This document shows, piece after piece, positions 18,252 through 27,464 of a stretch of DNA of 64,000 bases. The notes under the pieces are model-generated. The model saw only the letters and a list, made by a program, of their open reading frames with translations. It did not search any database and was not told where the DNA came from. Made by a program: the position numbers and the translations under genes. Source of the DNA: JANQEU01 sp965601455 (GTDB lineage: Bacteria > Bacteroidota > Bacteroidia > Cytophagales > Cyclobacteriaceae). The stretch is taken from the NCBI GenBank assembly GCA_965601455.1, contig OZ271831.1, forward strand, positions 3,906,001 to 3,970,000. The letters run 5' to 3'. How positions within the stretch are numbered: the first letter of the stretch is position 1; each line of letters starts with the position of its first letter.

Positions 18252-18719
18252 ATGAACACTTTGCAGAAAATCAGACCTTTCATTTGGTTTGAATCAGACG
18301 GACGAAAAGCAGCGGAATTCTACACAAGCGTTTTTCCAAATTCCAGAATCATCCGGGAAAACGAATTTGTTATCACTTTTGAATTAGACGGACAGTGTTT
18401 TTCTATACTGAACGGTGGTACTTGCGAGCCCTTTAACGAGAGGATCTCATTTTACGTCACTTGTCAGGACCAAAATGAGGTTGATACCTACTGGAATCGT
18501 TTACTTGAAGGTGGTGGAGAAGAGTTGAACTGCGGTTGGATTAAAGACAAGTATGGGATATTCTGGCAGATCATCCCTTCAGCTTTTACGAAGATGATTA
18601 ATCACCCTGATGTGGAAAAAGCTCGAAAAGTCATGAATACCGCTTCCACTATGAAAAAATTGGATATCAAGAAACTCGAAGCAGCATTTGCTGAGCTCGA
18701 GGAAATTGGAGTGGATTAA
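18252..18719 (+). CDS. VOC family (PhnB-like) protein
   Basis: A 155-residue protein with 'IRPFIWFESDGRKAAEFYTS' and 'FPNSRI' at its start, then 'FELDGQCFSILNGG' and 'ISFYVTCQDQNEVDTYW', the layout of PhnB/3-demethylubiquinone-9 3-methyltransferase-like VOC proteins. Most members have no proven function; some are metal-dependent, but clear metal ligands are not obvious here. It is a monocistronic gene followed by a good terminator. Confidence 0.9.
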   Translation: MNTLQKIRPFIWFESDGRKAAEFYTSVFPNSRIIRENEFVITFELDGQCFSILNGGTCEPFNERISFYVTCQDQNEVDTYWNRLLEGGGEELNCGWIKDKYGIFWQIIPSAFTKMINHPDVEKARKVMNTASTMKKLDIKKLEAAFAELEEIGVD

Positions 18720-18727
18720 TAAATGTG

Positions 18728-18758
18728 AAAAGGGTCCTAGTTCGGGCCCTTTTTTATT
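18728..18758 (+). terminator. Rho-independent terminator after the PhnB-like gene
   Basis: AAAAGGGTCC and GGGCCCTTTT pair in a stem with one mismatch around a 6-nt loop, followed by TTTTATT. It starts 9 nt past the stop codon. Confidence 0.75.
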
Positions 18759-19002
18759 CTATTCCCTACACTAAATCGGGATCCCAGGCTGTTCTGAACG
18801 CATTCACTGTCAAACTAGCCGATGAACGAAGTTTAATATACTGTCAATGCGGTCTGACCAGGTTGGTTAAAACAGATGTTGATTAACCTGAGAACGATCT
18901 GTGATTCAAGGTGCAAAAGGAATTTCCTGGGTATGCGTTTCCCTAATAGAGGCCCCGATGGGAAATTTTTATAGATGATAAAGAGATATTGAATTTAACT
19001 TG

Positions 19003-19026
19003 GTTCGAATAGTTTAAATTTCGAAC
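19003..19026 (+). promoter_or_regulatory. Inverted repeat at the monooxygenase start (possible operator)
   Basis: GTTCGAA (19003-19009) and TTCGAAC (19020-19026) form perfect 7-bp arms with a 10-nt A/T-rich spacer, ending one base before the ATG at 19028. The position would cover the ribosome binding region, so a repressor site or a translation-blocking RNA hairpin are both possible. This is inference from symmetry and position only. Confidence 0.4.
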
Positions 19027-19027
19027 G

Positions 19028-20155
19028 ATGAAAGTCTCAATCATTGGTGGCGGTATTACAGGCTTATCTACAGCCATTGCTTTTGGTAAATGTGGTATCG
19101 ATTGCCAGGTATTTGAGAAAACCTCAACCATCAAAACGGTTGGCGCCGGCATCTGGATGCAACCCAATGCATTAAAGGTATTGGATTGGATGGGCGTGGG
19201 TGATTCCGTAAGAAATCAAGGCATGACACTTCTTCGTCCGGATCTTACTAACTCAAAACTTGCTCCATTTAGAAAAACAAAAACAGACCTTTCTAAAGAC
19301 TCAGATGGCTCCTTAATTGTTGCAATCCATCGAGCAAGACTACAGTCTATTTTGATGGAAACCATTCCAAAAGGTCAGGTCAAATTGGGAAAAGAATGCC
19401 GCAATTTATCGAAGGAAGGTGATCGCACCGTCATGCAGTTTAACGATGGTGATGAATCAACTGATATTGTCCTGGGTGCGGATGGAATTCACTCGTTAGT
19501 TCGGAAGCAGCTATTTCCCGACTCATCTCTTCGGTATTCTGGTCAGACCAGTTGGCGTGGAGTAGCAAAAATGTCTTTACCTGAGGAATACAAACAGAAA
19601 GGACTAGAAGCGTGGGGCAATCGAATTCGATTTGGATTTTCTCCTATCTCAGAGAATGAAGTCTATTGGTTTGCAGTGGCATTAGCTCCGGAAGGAGATT
19701 CCGATCCCAAGGATGTAAAGAAAAGACTACTAGATACCTTCAATAGTTTTCATCCCTTGGTAAAAGAGATAATTGATCAGACAGAAACGATTATCAGATC
19801 CGATATCCACGATCTTCGAAGACTTGACAACTGGCATAAGGGTGGTGTGGGCTTGATCGGTGACGCCGCCCATGCTACAACTCCAAATATGGGACAGGGA
19901 GGGTGTCAGGGTATTGAAGACGCCTACTACTTTGCAACAACCCTTCGAAACTCCCCTGATGCGGAGACTGCATTTCGAACTTTTGAAGAAAAGCGAAGAA
20001 AAAAAGTGGACTATGTAGTGAACAACTCATGGCAATTTGGTCAGCTGGCTCATAGCAAATGGGGTCAAAGACTGGCTATTACTCTTATAAGACTAACTCC
20101 GGAAAGTGTGATGCAAAAACAGATGAAGAAGCTCTACGAAGTGTATATCCAATAG
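19028..20155 (+). CDS. FAD-dependent monooxygenase (group A flavoprotein)
   Basis: A 375-residue flavoprotein of the aromatic hydroxylase/Tet(X)/zeaxanthin epoxidase type. The N-terminal FAD motif is 'IIGGGITGLSTAIAF' followed by 'VFEKT'. 'GADGIHSLVRK' is the DG motif that helps bind FAD and NAD(P)H, and 'GLIGDAAHATTPNMGQGG' is the second FAD motif (GD). Members hydroxylate or epoxidise small organic substrates with NAD(P)H and O2; the substrate cannot be read from sequence. No transporter or pathway gene accompanies it. Confidence 0.92.
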   Translation: MKVSIIGGGITGLSTAIAFGKCGIDCQVFEKTSTIKTVGAGIWMQPNALKVLDWMGVGDSVRNQGMTLLRPDLTNSKLAPFRKTKTDLSKDSDGSLIVAIHRARLQSILMETIPKGQVKLGKECRNLSKEGDRTVMQFNDGDESTDIVLGADGIHSLVRKQLFPDSSLRYSGQTSWRGVAKMSLPEEYKQKGLEAWGNRIRFGFSPISENEVYWFAVALAPEGDSDPKDVKKRLLDTFNSFHPLVKEIIDQTETIIRSDIHDLRRLDNWHKGGVGLIGDAAHATTPNMGQGGCQGIEDAYYFATTLRNSPDAETAFRTFEEKRRKKVDYVVNNSWQFGQLAHSKWGQRLAITLIRLTPESVMQKQMKKLYEVYIQ

Positions 20156-20239
20156 AGTTTACGCTTCTTCAATCATTTAGCCTGGTTAGTAATTTTAGTA
20201 CATCCGGGAACCTGACTTGATCATTTTTGTTAACAAGCC

Positions 20240-22615
20240 ATGAAGAATTTTAGCATGAAATTTCTGACATGCGCTTTTTTGGTACTAATGGTCCAATCCA
20301 CAATGGCTCAAACCAATGGCAGCCTGACCGGACTAGTTACTGATTCGAAGACAAGTGAGCCGCTCATAGGAGCTACCGTAAGGATCGAAGGCACTCAATT
20401 AGGCTCGATAACAGATATAAACGGGAGATACACAATTTCGGATATTCCTCCAGCGACCTATAATATTATCGGCTCTTTCGTAGGTTATGAATCCAGATCA
20501 AAATTCAACATTGTCATTCGATCAGAAGGAAATATTGATATCAATTTCCAGTTGAAGGAAAACGTCAGTGAATTAGAAGCGGTTGTTGTAACGACCAGCC
20601 CTTTTGAAAAAGAAGAAACCACTCCGCTTTCTATTCAGCGACTGAGTCAAGAAGAAGTTGCTGCCTATCCCGGGGGTAACAATGATATTGCGAAGGTGGT
20701 GCAGAGCTTCCCCGGTGTTTCCGGATCTGTTGGAGGCTTCAGAAACGATGTTATTATTAGAGGCGGTGCTCCAAACGAAAATGTTTATTATCTCGATGGA
20801 ATCGAAATCCCAACTATCAATCACTTTTCAACCCAGGGAAGTGCCGGAGGTCCGGTGGGATTATTGAATGTCTCCTTCTTTGAGGGGGTTACCTTGTCCG
20901 CCTCGTCGTTCGGAGCCCAGTACGACAACGTCCTATCAGGTGTACTACAATTTGATCAAAGAAACGGAAACAGTCGGGAGTACATTGGAAACTTCCGGGT
21001 AAGCAGTAGTGAGGCAGCAATTACAACCGAAGGCCCCCTTTTTAAAGGTGATCAAAAGGATGCCAAAACAACGTTTATTGCCTCTGCAAGAAGATCATAC
21101 CTGCAGTTTTTGTTCCAGGCCATTGGTCTCCCGTTTTTGCCTGATTATTGGGATTTCCAGTACAAAATCAACCATAAGGTAAATGCATACAATGATATCT
21201 ATTTCACAGGTGTAGGCTCCATCGATGACCTGGCAATCAATGAACTTGATGAATTCGATGCTGAACAACAGGCTATCCAGGACCAGATCCCTGTTATTCG
21301 TCAGAGATCCAACACCACTGGCTTTGGATGGAAAAAAAGATTTAAAGACAATACAGGATTCATGACCTCCACACTTAGTTACAATTTTCTTGAAAACCAG
21401 TTTTTTCAGTATGAGGACAATGTAAATGAGGTCGGTTTGTATTTAAGAAATGACTCAAATGAGGAAGAGTTAAGGTTCCGATATAACTTAACAAAGTTTT
21501 TTGGTCCACTTACTACTTCTTACGGAGCTGTTCTGATTAGAGGAGATTATACCAACGAAACTGAGGACCTTGTAAACAATCGGATCTTTGGTAGCGACTT
21601 TAGTTTTCTTCGATATGGATTCTATAGTCAGGCATCCACTTCACTCATGAATGAGCGTTTGGGAATCTCTTTCGGACTGAGAGCAGACGGTAATACGTTC
21701 ACTAATACCGGAAATGATTTAAGCCAAACAATTAGTCCAAGAGCGTCTATCTCTTATTCAATAGATAAATCGGGCAATTGGAAAGCAAATGCATCCGCTG
21801 GTAGGTATTTCAAGATCCTACCATACACCACGTTAGGTTTTCAGGACAACCAAGGCAATTTTACAAATGAAGATGCCGCGTACATTCAAAGCGACCACCT
21901 GGTAGCAGGATTAGAATACCTCGTTACCCCATCGGCGAGAATTACATTAGAAGGATTTTATAAGGCTTATGACGACTATCCGGTTTCCATATCGGATCAG
22001 GTGTCCTTGGCAAATAAAGGGGGTGGATTTGAAGTATTCGGAAGTGAACCTGTATCTAGTGTCGGAAGAGGAAGAACCTACGGAGTTGAACTGCTCTTTC
22101 AACAAAAGTTCACAGGTAGATTTTACAGTATTGCCGCTCTAACACTTTATAAAAGTGAATTCACCGGTCTGGATCAGAGCATGTTCTTACCCGCAGTGTG
22201 GGATAACGGGGTACTCGTTTCCTTACTTGGGGGCTATAAATTTGGACGAAACTGGGAAATCAGCAGTAGATACAGGTATCTGGGTCAAACACCTTATGCT
22301 CCGATTAACCAGACGGCTACCCTTCAAAACTACCCAGCGGTTATTAGAGACTTTACACAACTTGGTACTGTAGAACTTGAAGCATTCAGTCAATTGGATG
22401 TACGAATTGATAAGAAATGGAGCTTCTCCGGGTGGAGTCTTGATTTATTCCTCGATATCCAAAACATACTGGCCACAGCTAATCCATCCGAACCACAATT
22501 CGGGCTTGGACGAACAGATGAGGGCCAAGTTATCACACCGGAAAGCCTCGTTCTCATCGATACGGGAGTTGATGGTAGTGTTCTACCTTCATTGGGTATT
22601 GTTGTCAACTTCTAA
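20240..22615 (+). CDS. TonB-dependent receptor with CarboxypepD_reg-like domain
   Basis: A 791-residue outer-membrane receptor. A signal peptide (to about residue 23, 'STMAQ') is followed by a carboxypeptidase-regulatory-like beta-sandwich (about 27-115: 'GSLTGLVTDSKTSEPLIGAT'). Then come the plug domain ('NDIAKVVQSFPGVSG', 'RNDVIIRGGAPNENVYYLDG') and a beta-barrel to the C-terminus. No SusD partner follows, so it is not a classic SusCD glycan system; the substrate is unknown. ATG at 20240 is used; an in-frame ATG five codons later is possible. Confidence 0.93.
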   Translation: MKNFSMKFLTCAFLVLMVQSTMAQTNGSLTGLVTDSKTSEPLIGATVRIEGTQLGSITDINGRYTISDIPPATYNIIGSFVGYESRSKFNIVIRSEGNIDINFQLKENVSELEAVVVTTSPFEKEETTPLSIQRLSQEEVAAYPGGNNDIAKVVQSFPGVSGSVGGFRNDVIIRGGAPNENVYYLDGIEIPTINHFSTQGSAGGPVGLLNVSFFEGVTLSASSFGAQYDNVLSGVLQFDQRNGNSREYIGNFRVSSSEAAITTEGPLFKGDQKDAKTTFIASARRSYLQFLFQAIGLPFLPDYWDFQYKINHKVNAYNDIYFTGVGSIDDLAINELDEFDAEQQAIQDQIPVIRQRSNTTGFGWKKRFKDNTGFMTSTLSYNFLENQFFQYEDNVNEVGLYLRNDSNEEELRFRYNLTKFFGPLTTSYGAVLIRGDYTNETEDLVNNRIFGSDFSFLRYGFYSQASTSLMNERLGISFGLRADGNTFTNTGNDLSQTISPRASISYSIDKSGNWKANASAGRYFKILPYTTLGFQDNQGNFTNEDAAYIQSDHLVAGLEYLVTPSARITLEGFYKAYDDYPVSISDQVSLANKGGGFEVFGSEPVSSVGRGRTYGVELLFQQKFTGRFYSIAALTLYKSEFTGLDQSMFLPAVWDNGVLVSLLGGYKFGRNWEISSRYRYLGQTPYAPINQTATLQNYPAVIRDFTQLGTVELEAFSQLDVRIDKKWSFSGWSLDLFLDIQNILATANPSEPQFGLGRTDEGQVITPESLVLIDTGVDGSVLPSLGIVVNF

Positions 22616-22725
22616 TGCAGTTTTCAGACTGAGACCCAGCTTTGTGAGGTTATGTCCTTGCTATGGAATCATCATCCTTTCTTTTCTAAATTGCACCTGA
22701 GTGTCTCACACATCACTTGGGTTTT

Positions 22726-24777
22726 ATGGATGCTTATCTACTAAAAAAGTACCTTTTCATATTTGGACTCTTACCGATTGGGTACATTTCTTCAGGTCAG
22801 GTTGATCCAACAGCTTTCGATTTTAAATCATCGAACCTACCAATTGTTATCATTGAAACGGCAAATGGCAATGAGATTAAGAATGAACCCAAGGTTTTTG
22901 GTTCCATGAAAATCCTTTCAAACACCCGTGGTGAGAGAAACCTATTGAGTGATAAGTCGAACAGCGATGCGATATCTTTTGAAGGAATTATCGCTATTGA
23001 AATACGAGGTTCCTCCTCTCAGACTTTACCTAAAAAGCAATACCTCTTTACGACTTACGACACTGAAGGAGACAAAGAGGATGTATCTCTTTTAGGTATG
23101 CCCAGGGAAAACGACTGGATATTAAATGGACTGGCGTTTGATCCTTCACTTATGCGGGATTATTTGAGTTATGAATTATACCGGCACATGGGTGAGTACG
23201 CATCGAGGGGTCAATACTGTGAAGTGATTATCAATGGAGATTACCGTGGGCTTTATATTCTCATGGAGAAGTTGAAAGCAGACAATAACCGTATCAATAT
23301 CAGGAGAATTGATGAAGATGATCTTGATGGAGATAATCTTACCGGTGGATATATCACCAAATTGGATAAAATTGAGGGAAGCGATGTCGTGGGTTGGAGT
23401 ACCCCTAATTATCTCGGTGGTCAGAGTAATTTCGTCCATGAATTTCCTAAACCAGGTGATATAAACGTAAATCAACACCGCTATATCAAAGGGATATTCG
23501 ATGATCTTAGTCAAACAGCACAAGATGGTAATAGCGACATTATGGATGGTTACCCTAGCGTAATTGATATTCCATCCTTCCTCAACTTCATCCTGATAAA
23601 CGAGCTTTCGGCTAATGTCGATGCATATGAGTTTAGCACCTACTTTCATAAAGACAAGAATGGCAAACTCCGGGCTGGTCCCATTTGGGATCATAACCTG
23701 ACCTTTGGAAATGATCTTACCCAATGGGGATTTAATCGAAGTTTCACCAACGTGTGGCAATTTGACAACGGTGATAATGTTGGCCCGATGTTTTGGAAAG
23801 ACCTGTTTGATGATGAGGTATTTCGATGTCATCTTTCAAGAAGATGGTCAGAGCTAACTTCATCCGGAGGAGCTCTATCTGAGGAACACATCTTTGGCTT
23901 AATTGACAGTATACATACTGAAATTAGTGAGGCTTCAGTCAGGGAAAAAGTGAGATGGAATACATTCAATAGCCTCAGGACTAATCTTGATCAAATAAAG
24001 GCCTTCATAGATGAACGGTCGATTTGGATGACACAACAGCTTGGACCTTTCGATGCATGCCAATCAGTCATCACTCCACAGCTTGTGATATCAAAAATTC
24101 AGTATCATCCTGTCAGCCCCGGATCAGCAGATGAAAATGATCTGGAATTCGTGGAGATTTCCAACGCTGGTGATGAGACCATTGATCTGACCGGAATTTA
24201 CTTTGGTGGCACTGGATTAGTCTATCAGTTTCCACCCGGACAAACCATGGATGTCGGTGAAAAGATAATACTTGCAGGTGGTGGCCCTACATTCAATGCC
24301 CATTATCAAACAGAACCTCATGATGAGTATACTCGTAGCCTGGATAATGGTGGACAAACGATAGAACTACTGGATGCTTTTGGTAATCTCATCGACCATG
24401 TTACTTACGACGACTCCGAACCATGGCCCACAGCCGCTGATGGTAAAGGCAGTTACCTTGAACTAATTGATCTGAATTCAGATAATAATGATCCGGCAAA
24501 TTGGAAGGCAACCGATATCGAATTGATCCTGTCCATATCTCCGAAAGAAGACGAAATTAGGATATATCCTAATCCCACAAAAAAGGTGATAAGGATTGAT
24601 TCAAAAGAGACTGTACATAGGGTCGAAATCTATGACCAAGGTGGACAATCCATCTTACATGCAGTAATGACTAACCATTCGAGTGGGCTTTTGCTTCCAG
24701 ATCTGAAACCTGGTGTCTACTACATAAATATTCAATATGAAAAGGGATGGGTATCCCGCAAACTGATTATCAAATAA
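22726..24777 (+). CDS. CotH kinase family protein with lamin-tail domain and T9SS type A signal (copy 1)
   Basis: A 683-residue protein. A hydrophobic N-terminus acts as signal peptide. The CotH-kinase domain spans roughly residues 25-440 with 'IRGSSSQTLPKKQY', 'YRGLYILMEKLKAD' and the catalytic-type 'GPIWDHNLTFGND'. A lamin-tail domain (about 455-590; 'ENDLEFVEISN', 'YTRSLDNGGQTIELLDAFG') follows. The end carries a type A T9SS sorting domain ('IRIYPNPTKKVIRID' to 'GWVSRKLIIK'). In Bacillus CotH phosphorylates spore-coat proteins; the role in Bacteroidota is unknown. The ATG at 22726 is preferred over a TTG at 22717. A longer paralogue follows directly. Confidence 0.88.
   Translation: MDAYLLKKYLFIFGLLPIGYISSGQVDPTAFDFKSSNLPIVIIETANGNEIKNEPKVFGSMKILSNTRGERNLLSDKSNSDAISFEGIIAIEIRGSSSQTLPKKQYLFTTYDTEGDKEDVSLLGMPRENDWILNGLAFDPSLMRDYLSYELYRHMGEYASRGQYCEVIINGDYRGLYILMEKLKADNNRINIRRIDEDDLDGDNLTGGYITKLDKIEGSDVVGWSTPNYLGGQSNFVHEFPKPGDINVNQHRYIKGIFDDLSQTAQDGNSDIMDGYPSVIDIPSFLNFILINELSANVDAYEFSTYFHKDKNGKLRAGPIWDHNLTFGNDLTQWGFNRSFTNVWQFDNGDNVGPMFWKDLFDDEVFRCHLSRRWSELTSSGGALSEEHIFGLIDSIHTEISEASVREKVRWNTFNSLRTNLDQIKAFIDERSIWMTQQLGPFDACQSVITPQLVISKIQYHPVSPGSADENDLEFVEISNAGDETIDLTGIYFGGTGLVYQFPPGQTMDVGEKIILAGGGPTFNAHYQTEPHDEYTRSLDNGGQTIELLDAFGNLIDHVTYDDSEPWPTAADGKGSYLELIDLNSDNNDPANWKATDIELILSISPKEDEIRIYPNPTKKVIRIDSKETVHRVEIYDQGGQSILHAVMTNHSSGLLLPDLKPGVYYINIQYEKGWVSRKLIIK
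24688..24764 (+). repeat. Direct repeat, copy A (3' end of first CotH gene)
   Basis: This 77-nt stretch matches 27322-27398 at 75 positions, with an exact 42-nt run at 24723-24764. It encodes the T9SS sorting tail. The match is tighter than in the flanking coding sequence. Confidence 0.9.
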
Positions 24778-24840
24778 TGGCCTCTCCTAATGATCTACCT
24801 CTTCTCTTGCTTAGATTACTTCATTCAACTCCAGGGTTTC

Positions 24841-27411
24841 ATGGTAAAAACTGAAGTACTCTCAAAGTATCTGGTTTTGGTTGTGGTTTTTACGCTCATC
24901 ACAAAATCATATGGACAGGTGAATCACTGGGAGAGTGTCATTTTACCAGGTGATACTTTTTCATACATTGTCCCAAGTACAGAACCAGATGGTAGATGGA
25001 CCACTGACTTATTCGACGACTCCCAATGGCAAGTCGGTTCATCTGGATTTGGTTTTGGCGATAATGACGATAACACAATTGTACCAAAAGAGTCAATATC
25101 AATCTTCACACGTCGATTTTTTCAAATAATAGATATTCAGGATATAGATAAGGTATTCTTGGATATTGATTTCGACGACGGATTTGTGGCTTATATCAAT
25201 GGAAAGGAAATAGCCCGTTCATCGATATCAAATACTCCTCCTAAATATGATCAACCAGCCGACAAGATGCATGAAGCCTTACTCCATCAAGGAGGTACAC
25301 CAGAACGTTTTGAAGTTGATCCTTCTATTCTTAAGAATGGATCAAATATTCTTGCCATTCAGGTGCACAATAAAAGTAAGCAGTCCACCGACCTGACGCT
25401 AATACCCATCTTATCATTGGGTATCCGAAGTGATTCCATGCACTATCGTCAGGTTCCTGACTGGTTTTACAGTTTCACACCTTCTGAATTCAGATCATCA
25501 AATCTCCCAGTTGTTTTTATTGAAACGAGAAACGGAAAACAAATTAAAGATGAGCCCAAGATTTTTGGTACGATGAAAATCCTTTCAAATCCTGATGATC
25601 GAAGAAACTATCTCGAGGACATCTCGAACACGGAAGCGATTTCATATAATGGAAAAATCGCTATCGAAATTCGAGGCTCTTCGTCTCAAGCTTTACCCAA
25701 GAAACAATATTTATTCACCACATATGACAAGGATGAGAACAAAGAAAACGTGTCAATCTTAGGGATGCCCAAGGAAAATGACTGGATACTCAATGGATTA
25801 GCATATGACCCTTCACTTATGCGGGATTACCTGTGTTACGAATTGTACAGGAGCATGGGAGAGTATGCATCCAGAGGTCGTTACTGCGAGTTAGTGATCA
25901 ATGGTCAATATCGTGGTTTGTATATACTTATGGAAAAATTAAAGGCTGATAAAAATCGAATCGATATTCGAAAAATTAAAGAAGACGACCTTGAGGGAGA
26001 AAATCTGACTGGTGGGTATATAATTAAATCAGATAAAATTGAAGGTACTGATGTAGTGGCATGGGGAAGCAATTTTATTCATGAATTCCCTAAACCAGAC
26101 GAGATAAACTCTAATCAACACAATTATATCAAGAGTGTATTTGAGGCCTTAACTCAAACAGCAAAAGAAGGAAACAGTAATACCATTGGTGGTTATCCCA
26201 GTATCATTGACATTCCTTCTTTCCTGAATTATATCCTCATTAATGAACTATCCTCCAATGTAGACGCCTACGTGTTTAGTACATACTTCCACAAAGATAA
26301 AAACGGTAAACTTCGTGCTGGTCCGATTTGGGATCATAACTTGACGTTTGGAAATGATCTCAAAGAATTAGGTTACGATCGAAGTCAAACCGATATATGG
26401 CAGTTTGATAATTCAGCCTCAACGTTTTGGGAAGATCTTTACAACAACGATGTGTTCCGATGTCACCTGTCAAAGAAGTGGTTTGAATTAACATCACCTG
26501 GTGGGACTCTTTCGGAGAAAGAAATTTTCAACTTGATAGATAGTGTTCATTTGCAAATACGTGAAGCCTCTGTTAGAGAAAAATCCAGATGGAACACAAT
26601 TGAAAGTCTTCAGGACAATATTGACCAGTTAAAATCTTTCATACAGACGCGATCAGCATGGATTACGAAGCAACTAGGTTCTTTTGATGCATGCCAAACT
26701 GTACCTGCTCCTTCGCTGGTGATATCAAAAATTCATTACCACCCAGTCGGAGATGAATCTGTTGAAGAAAACGATCTGGAATTTATAGAGATTACCAATA
26801 ATGGAGACGAACCTGCTGAACTTGAGGGTATCTACTTCGGAGGAACTGGTTTGACCTATCAATTCTCTGCAGGTGAGACATTGGCCGCTGGTAAGAGGAT
26901 TATGCTTTCGGGTGGAGCAGAGGCATTCTATTCCTATTATCAATTAGAGCCCTATGACAACTATACTCGTAGTCTGGACAATGGTGGGCAAACGATAGAG
27001 CTACTGGATGCTTTTGGCAATCTTATCGACTATGTTGCTTACGACAACTCCGAACCCTGGCCTGCAGCTGCCGATGGTGAAGGAAGTTACCTTGAACTAA
27101 TTGATCTAAATACAGATAATAATGATCCATCAAATTGGAAAGCTATCAGCAGTGAAATGATGCATTCTTTGTTGATTCAGGAAAATGAAATAATGATATA
27201 TCCCAATCCCACAGAAAAAATGATTAGGATTGATTCAAAAGAGACCGTACAAAAGGTCGAAATCTTTGACCAAAGTGGACAATCTATTCTACATACAATT
27301 ATGACTTATCATTCGAATAAACTTTTGCTTCCAGATATGAAACCTGGTGTCTACTTCATAAATATTCAATATGAAAAGGGATGGGTATCCCGCAAACTAA
27401 TCGTTGAGTAA
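24841..27411 (+). CDS. CotH kinase family protein with extra N-terminal domain, lamin-tail domain and T9SS type A signal (copy 2)
   Basis: An 856-residue paralogue of the preceding gene. ATG at 24841 gives a clean signal peptide (MVKTEVLSKYLVLVVV, ending near 'SYGQ'), so I prefer it to ATG 24790. About 190 residues absent from copy 1 come first: a beta-rich carbohydrate-binding-like region ('WTTDLFDDSQWQVGSSGFGF', 'FDDGFVAYINGKEIARS'). Then follow the same CotH kinase, lamin-tail and T9SS domains with very similar sequence, including 'GPIWDHNLTFGND'. It lies 63 nt after copy 1. Substrate unknown. Confidence 0.88.
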   Translation: MVKTEVLSKYLVLVVVFTLITKSYGQVNHWESVILPGDTFSYIVPSTEPDGRWTTDLFDDSQWQVGSSGFGFGDNDDNTIVPKESISIFTRRFFQIIDIQDIDKVFLDIDFDDGFVAYINGKEIARSSISNTPPKYDQPADKMHEALLHQGGTPERFEVDPSILKNGSNILAIQVHNKSKQSTDLTLIPILSLGIRSDSMHYRQVPDWFYSFTPSEFRSSNLPVVFIETRNGKQIKDEPKIFGTMKILSNPDDRRNYLEDISNTEAISYNGKIAIEIRGSSSQALPKKQYLFTTYDKDENKENVSILGMPKENDWILNGLAYDPSLMRDYLCYELYRSMGEYASRGRYCELVINGQYRGLYILMEKLKADKNRIDIRKIKEDDLEGENLTGGYIIKSDKIEGTDVVAWGSNFIHEFPKPDEINSNQHNYIKSVFEALTQTAKEGNSNTIGGYPSIIDIPSFLNYILINELSSNVDAYVFSTYFHKDKNGKLRAGPIWDHNLTFGNDLKELGYDRSQTDIWQFDNSASTFWEDLYNNDVFRCHLSKKWFELTSPGGTLSEKEIFNLIDSVHLQIREASVREKSRWNTIESLQDNIDQLKSFIQTRSAWITKQLGSFDACQTVPAPSLVISKIHYHPVGDESVEENDLEFIEITNNGDEPAELEGIYFGGTGLTYQFSAGETLAAGKRIMLSGGAEAFYSYYQLEPYDNYTRSLDNGGQTIELLDAFGNLIDYVAYDNSEPWPAAADGEGSYLELIDLNTDNNDPSNWKAISSEMMHSLLIQENEIMIYPNPTEKMIRIDSKETVQKVEIFDQSGQSILHTIMTYHSNKLLLPDMKPGVYFINIQYEKGWVSRKLIVE
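27322..27398 (+). repeat. Direct repeat, copy B (3' end of second CotH gene)
   Basis: Partner of 24688-24764, with 75 of 77 positions identical. The 42-nt exact run is at 27357-27398. Confidence 0.9.
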
Positions 27412-27464
27412 TCGTCAATTGCATTTATCCTGATACCGGGTTTTTTATTAACTTCTAATAGAAA

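Larger units (their letters stand above)
18720..19027. other. 308-nt intergenic region
   Basis: It holds the PhnB-like gene's terminator at its left end and an inverted repeat at its right end. The roughly 240 nt in between show no convincing gene, RNA or repeat. Confidence 0.6.

Noticed and set aside
18876..18971. Roughly 30-residue ORF in the intergenic gap
   Set aside because: There is no signal, no conserved look and no ribosome binding site. It is more likely noise.
18935..19012. tRNA-like T-loop (GGTTCGAAT)
   Set aside because: The 5-bp acceptor and the D and anticodon arms cannot be drawn upstream, so it is a chance match that belongs to the inverted repeat.
20240..22615. A SusCD-type polysaccharide utilisation locus
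   Set aside because: The receptor is followed by CotH genes, no SusD is present, and the pullulanase is 10 kb away on a separate transcript.
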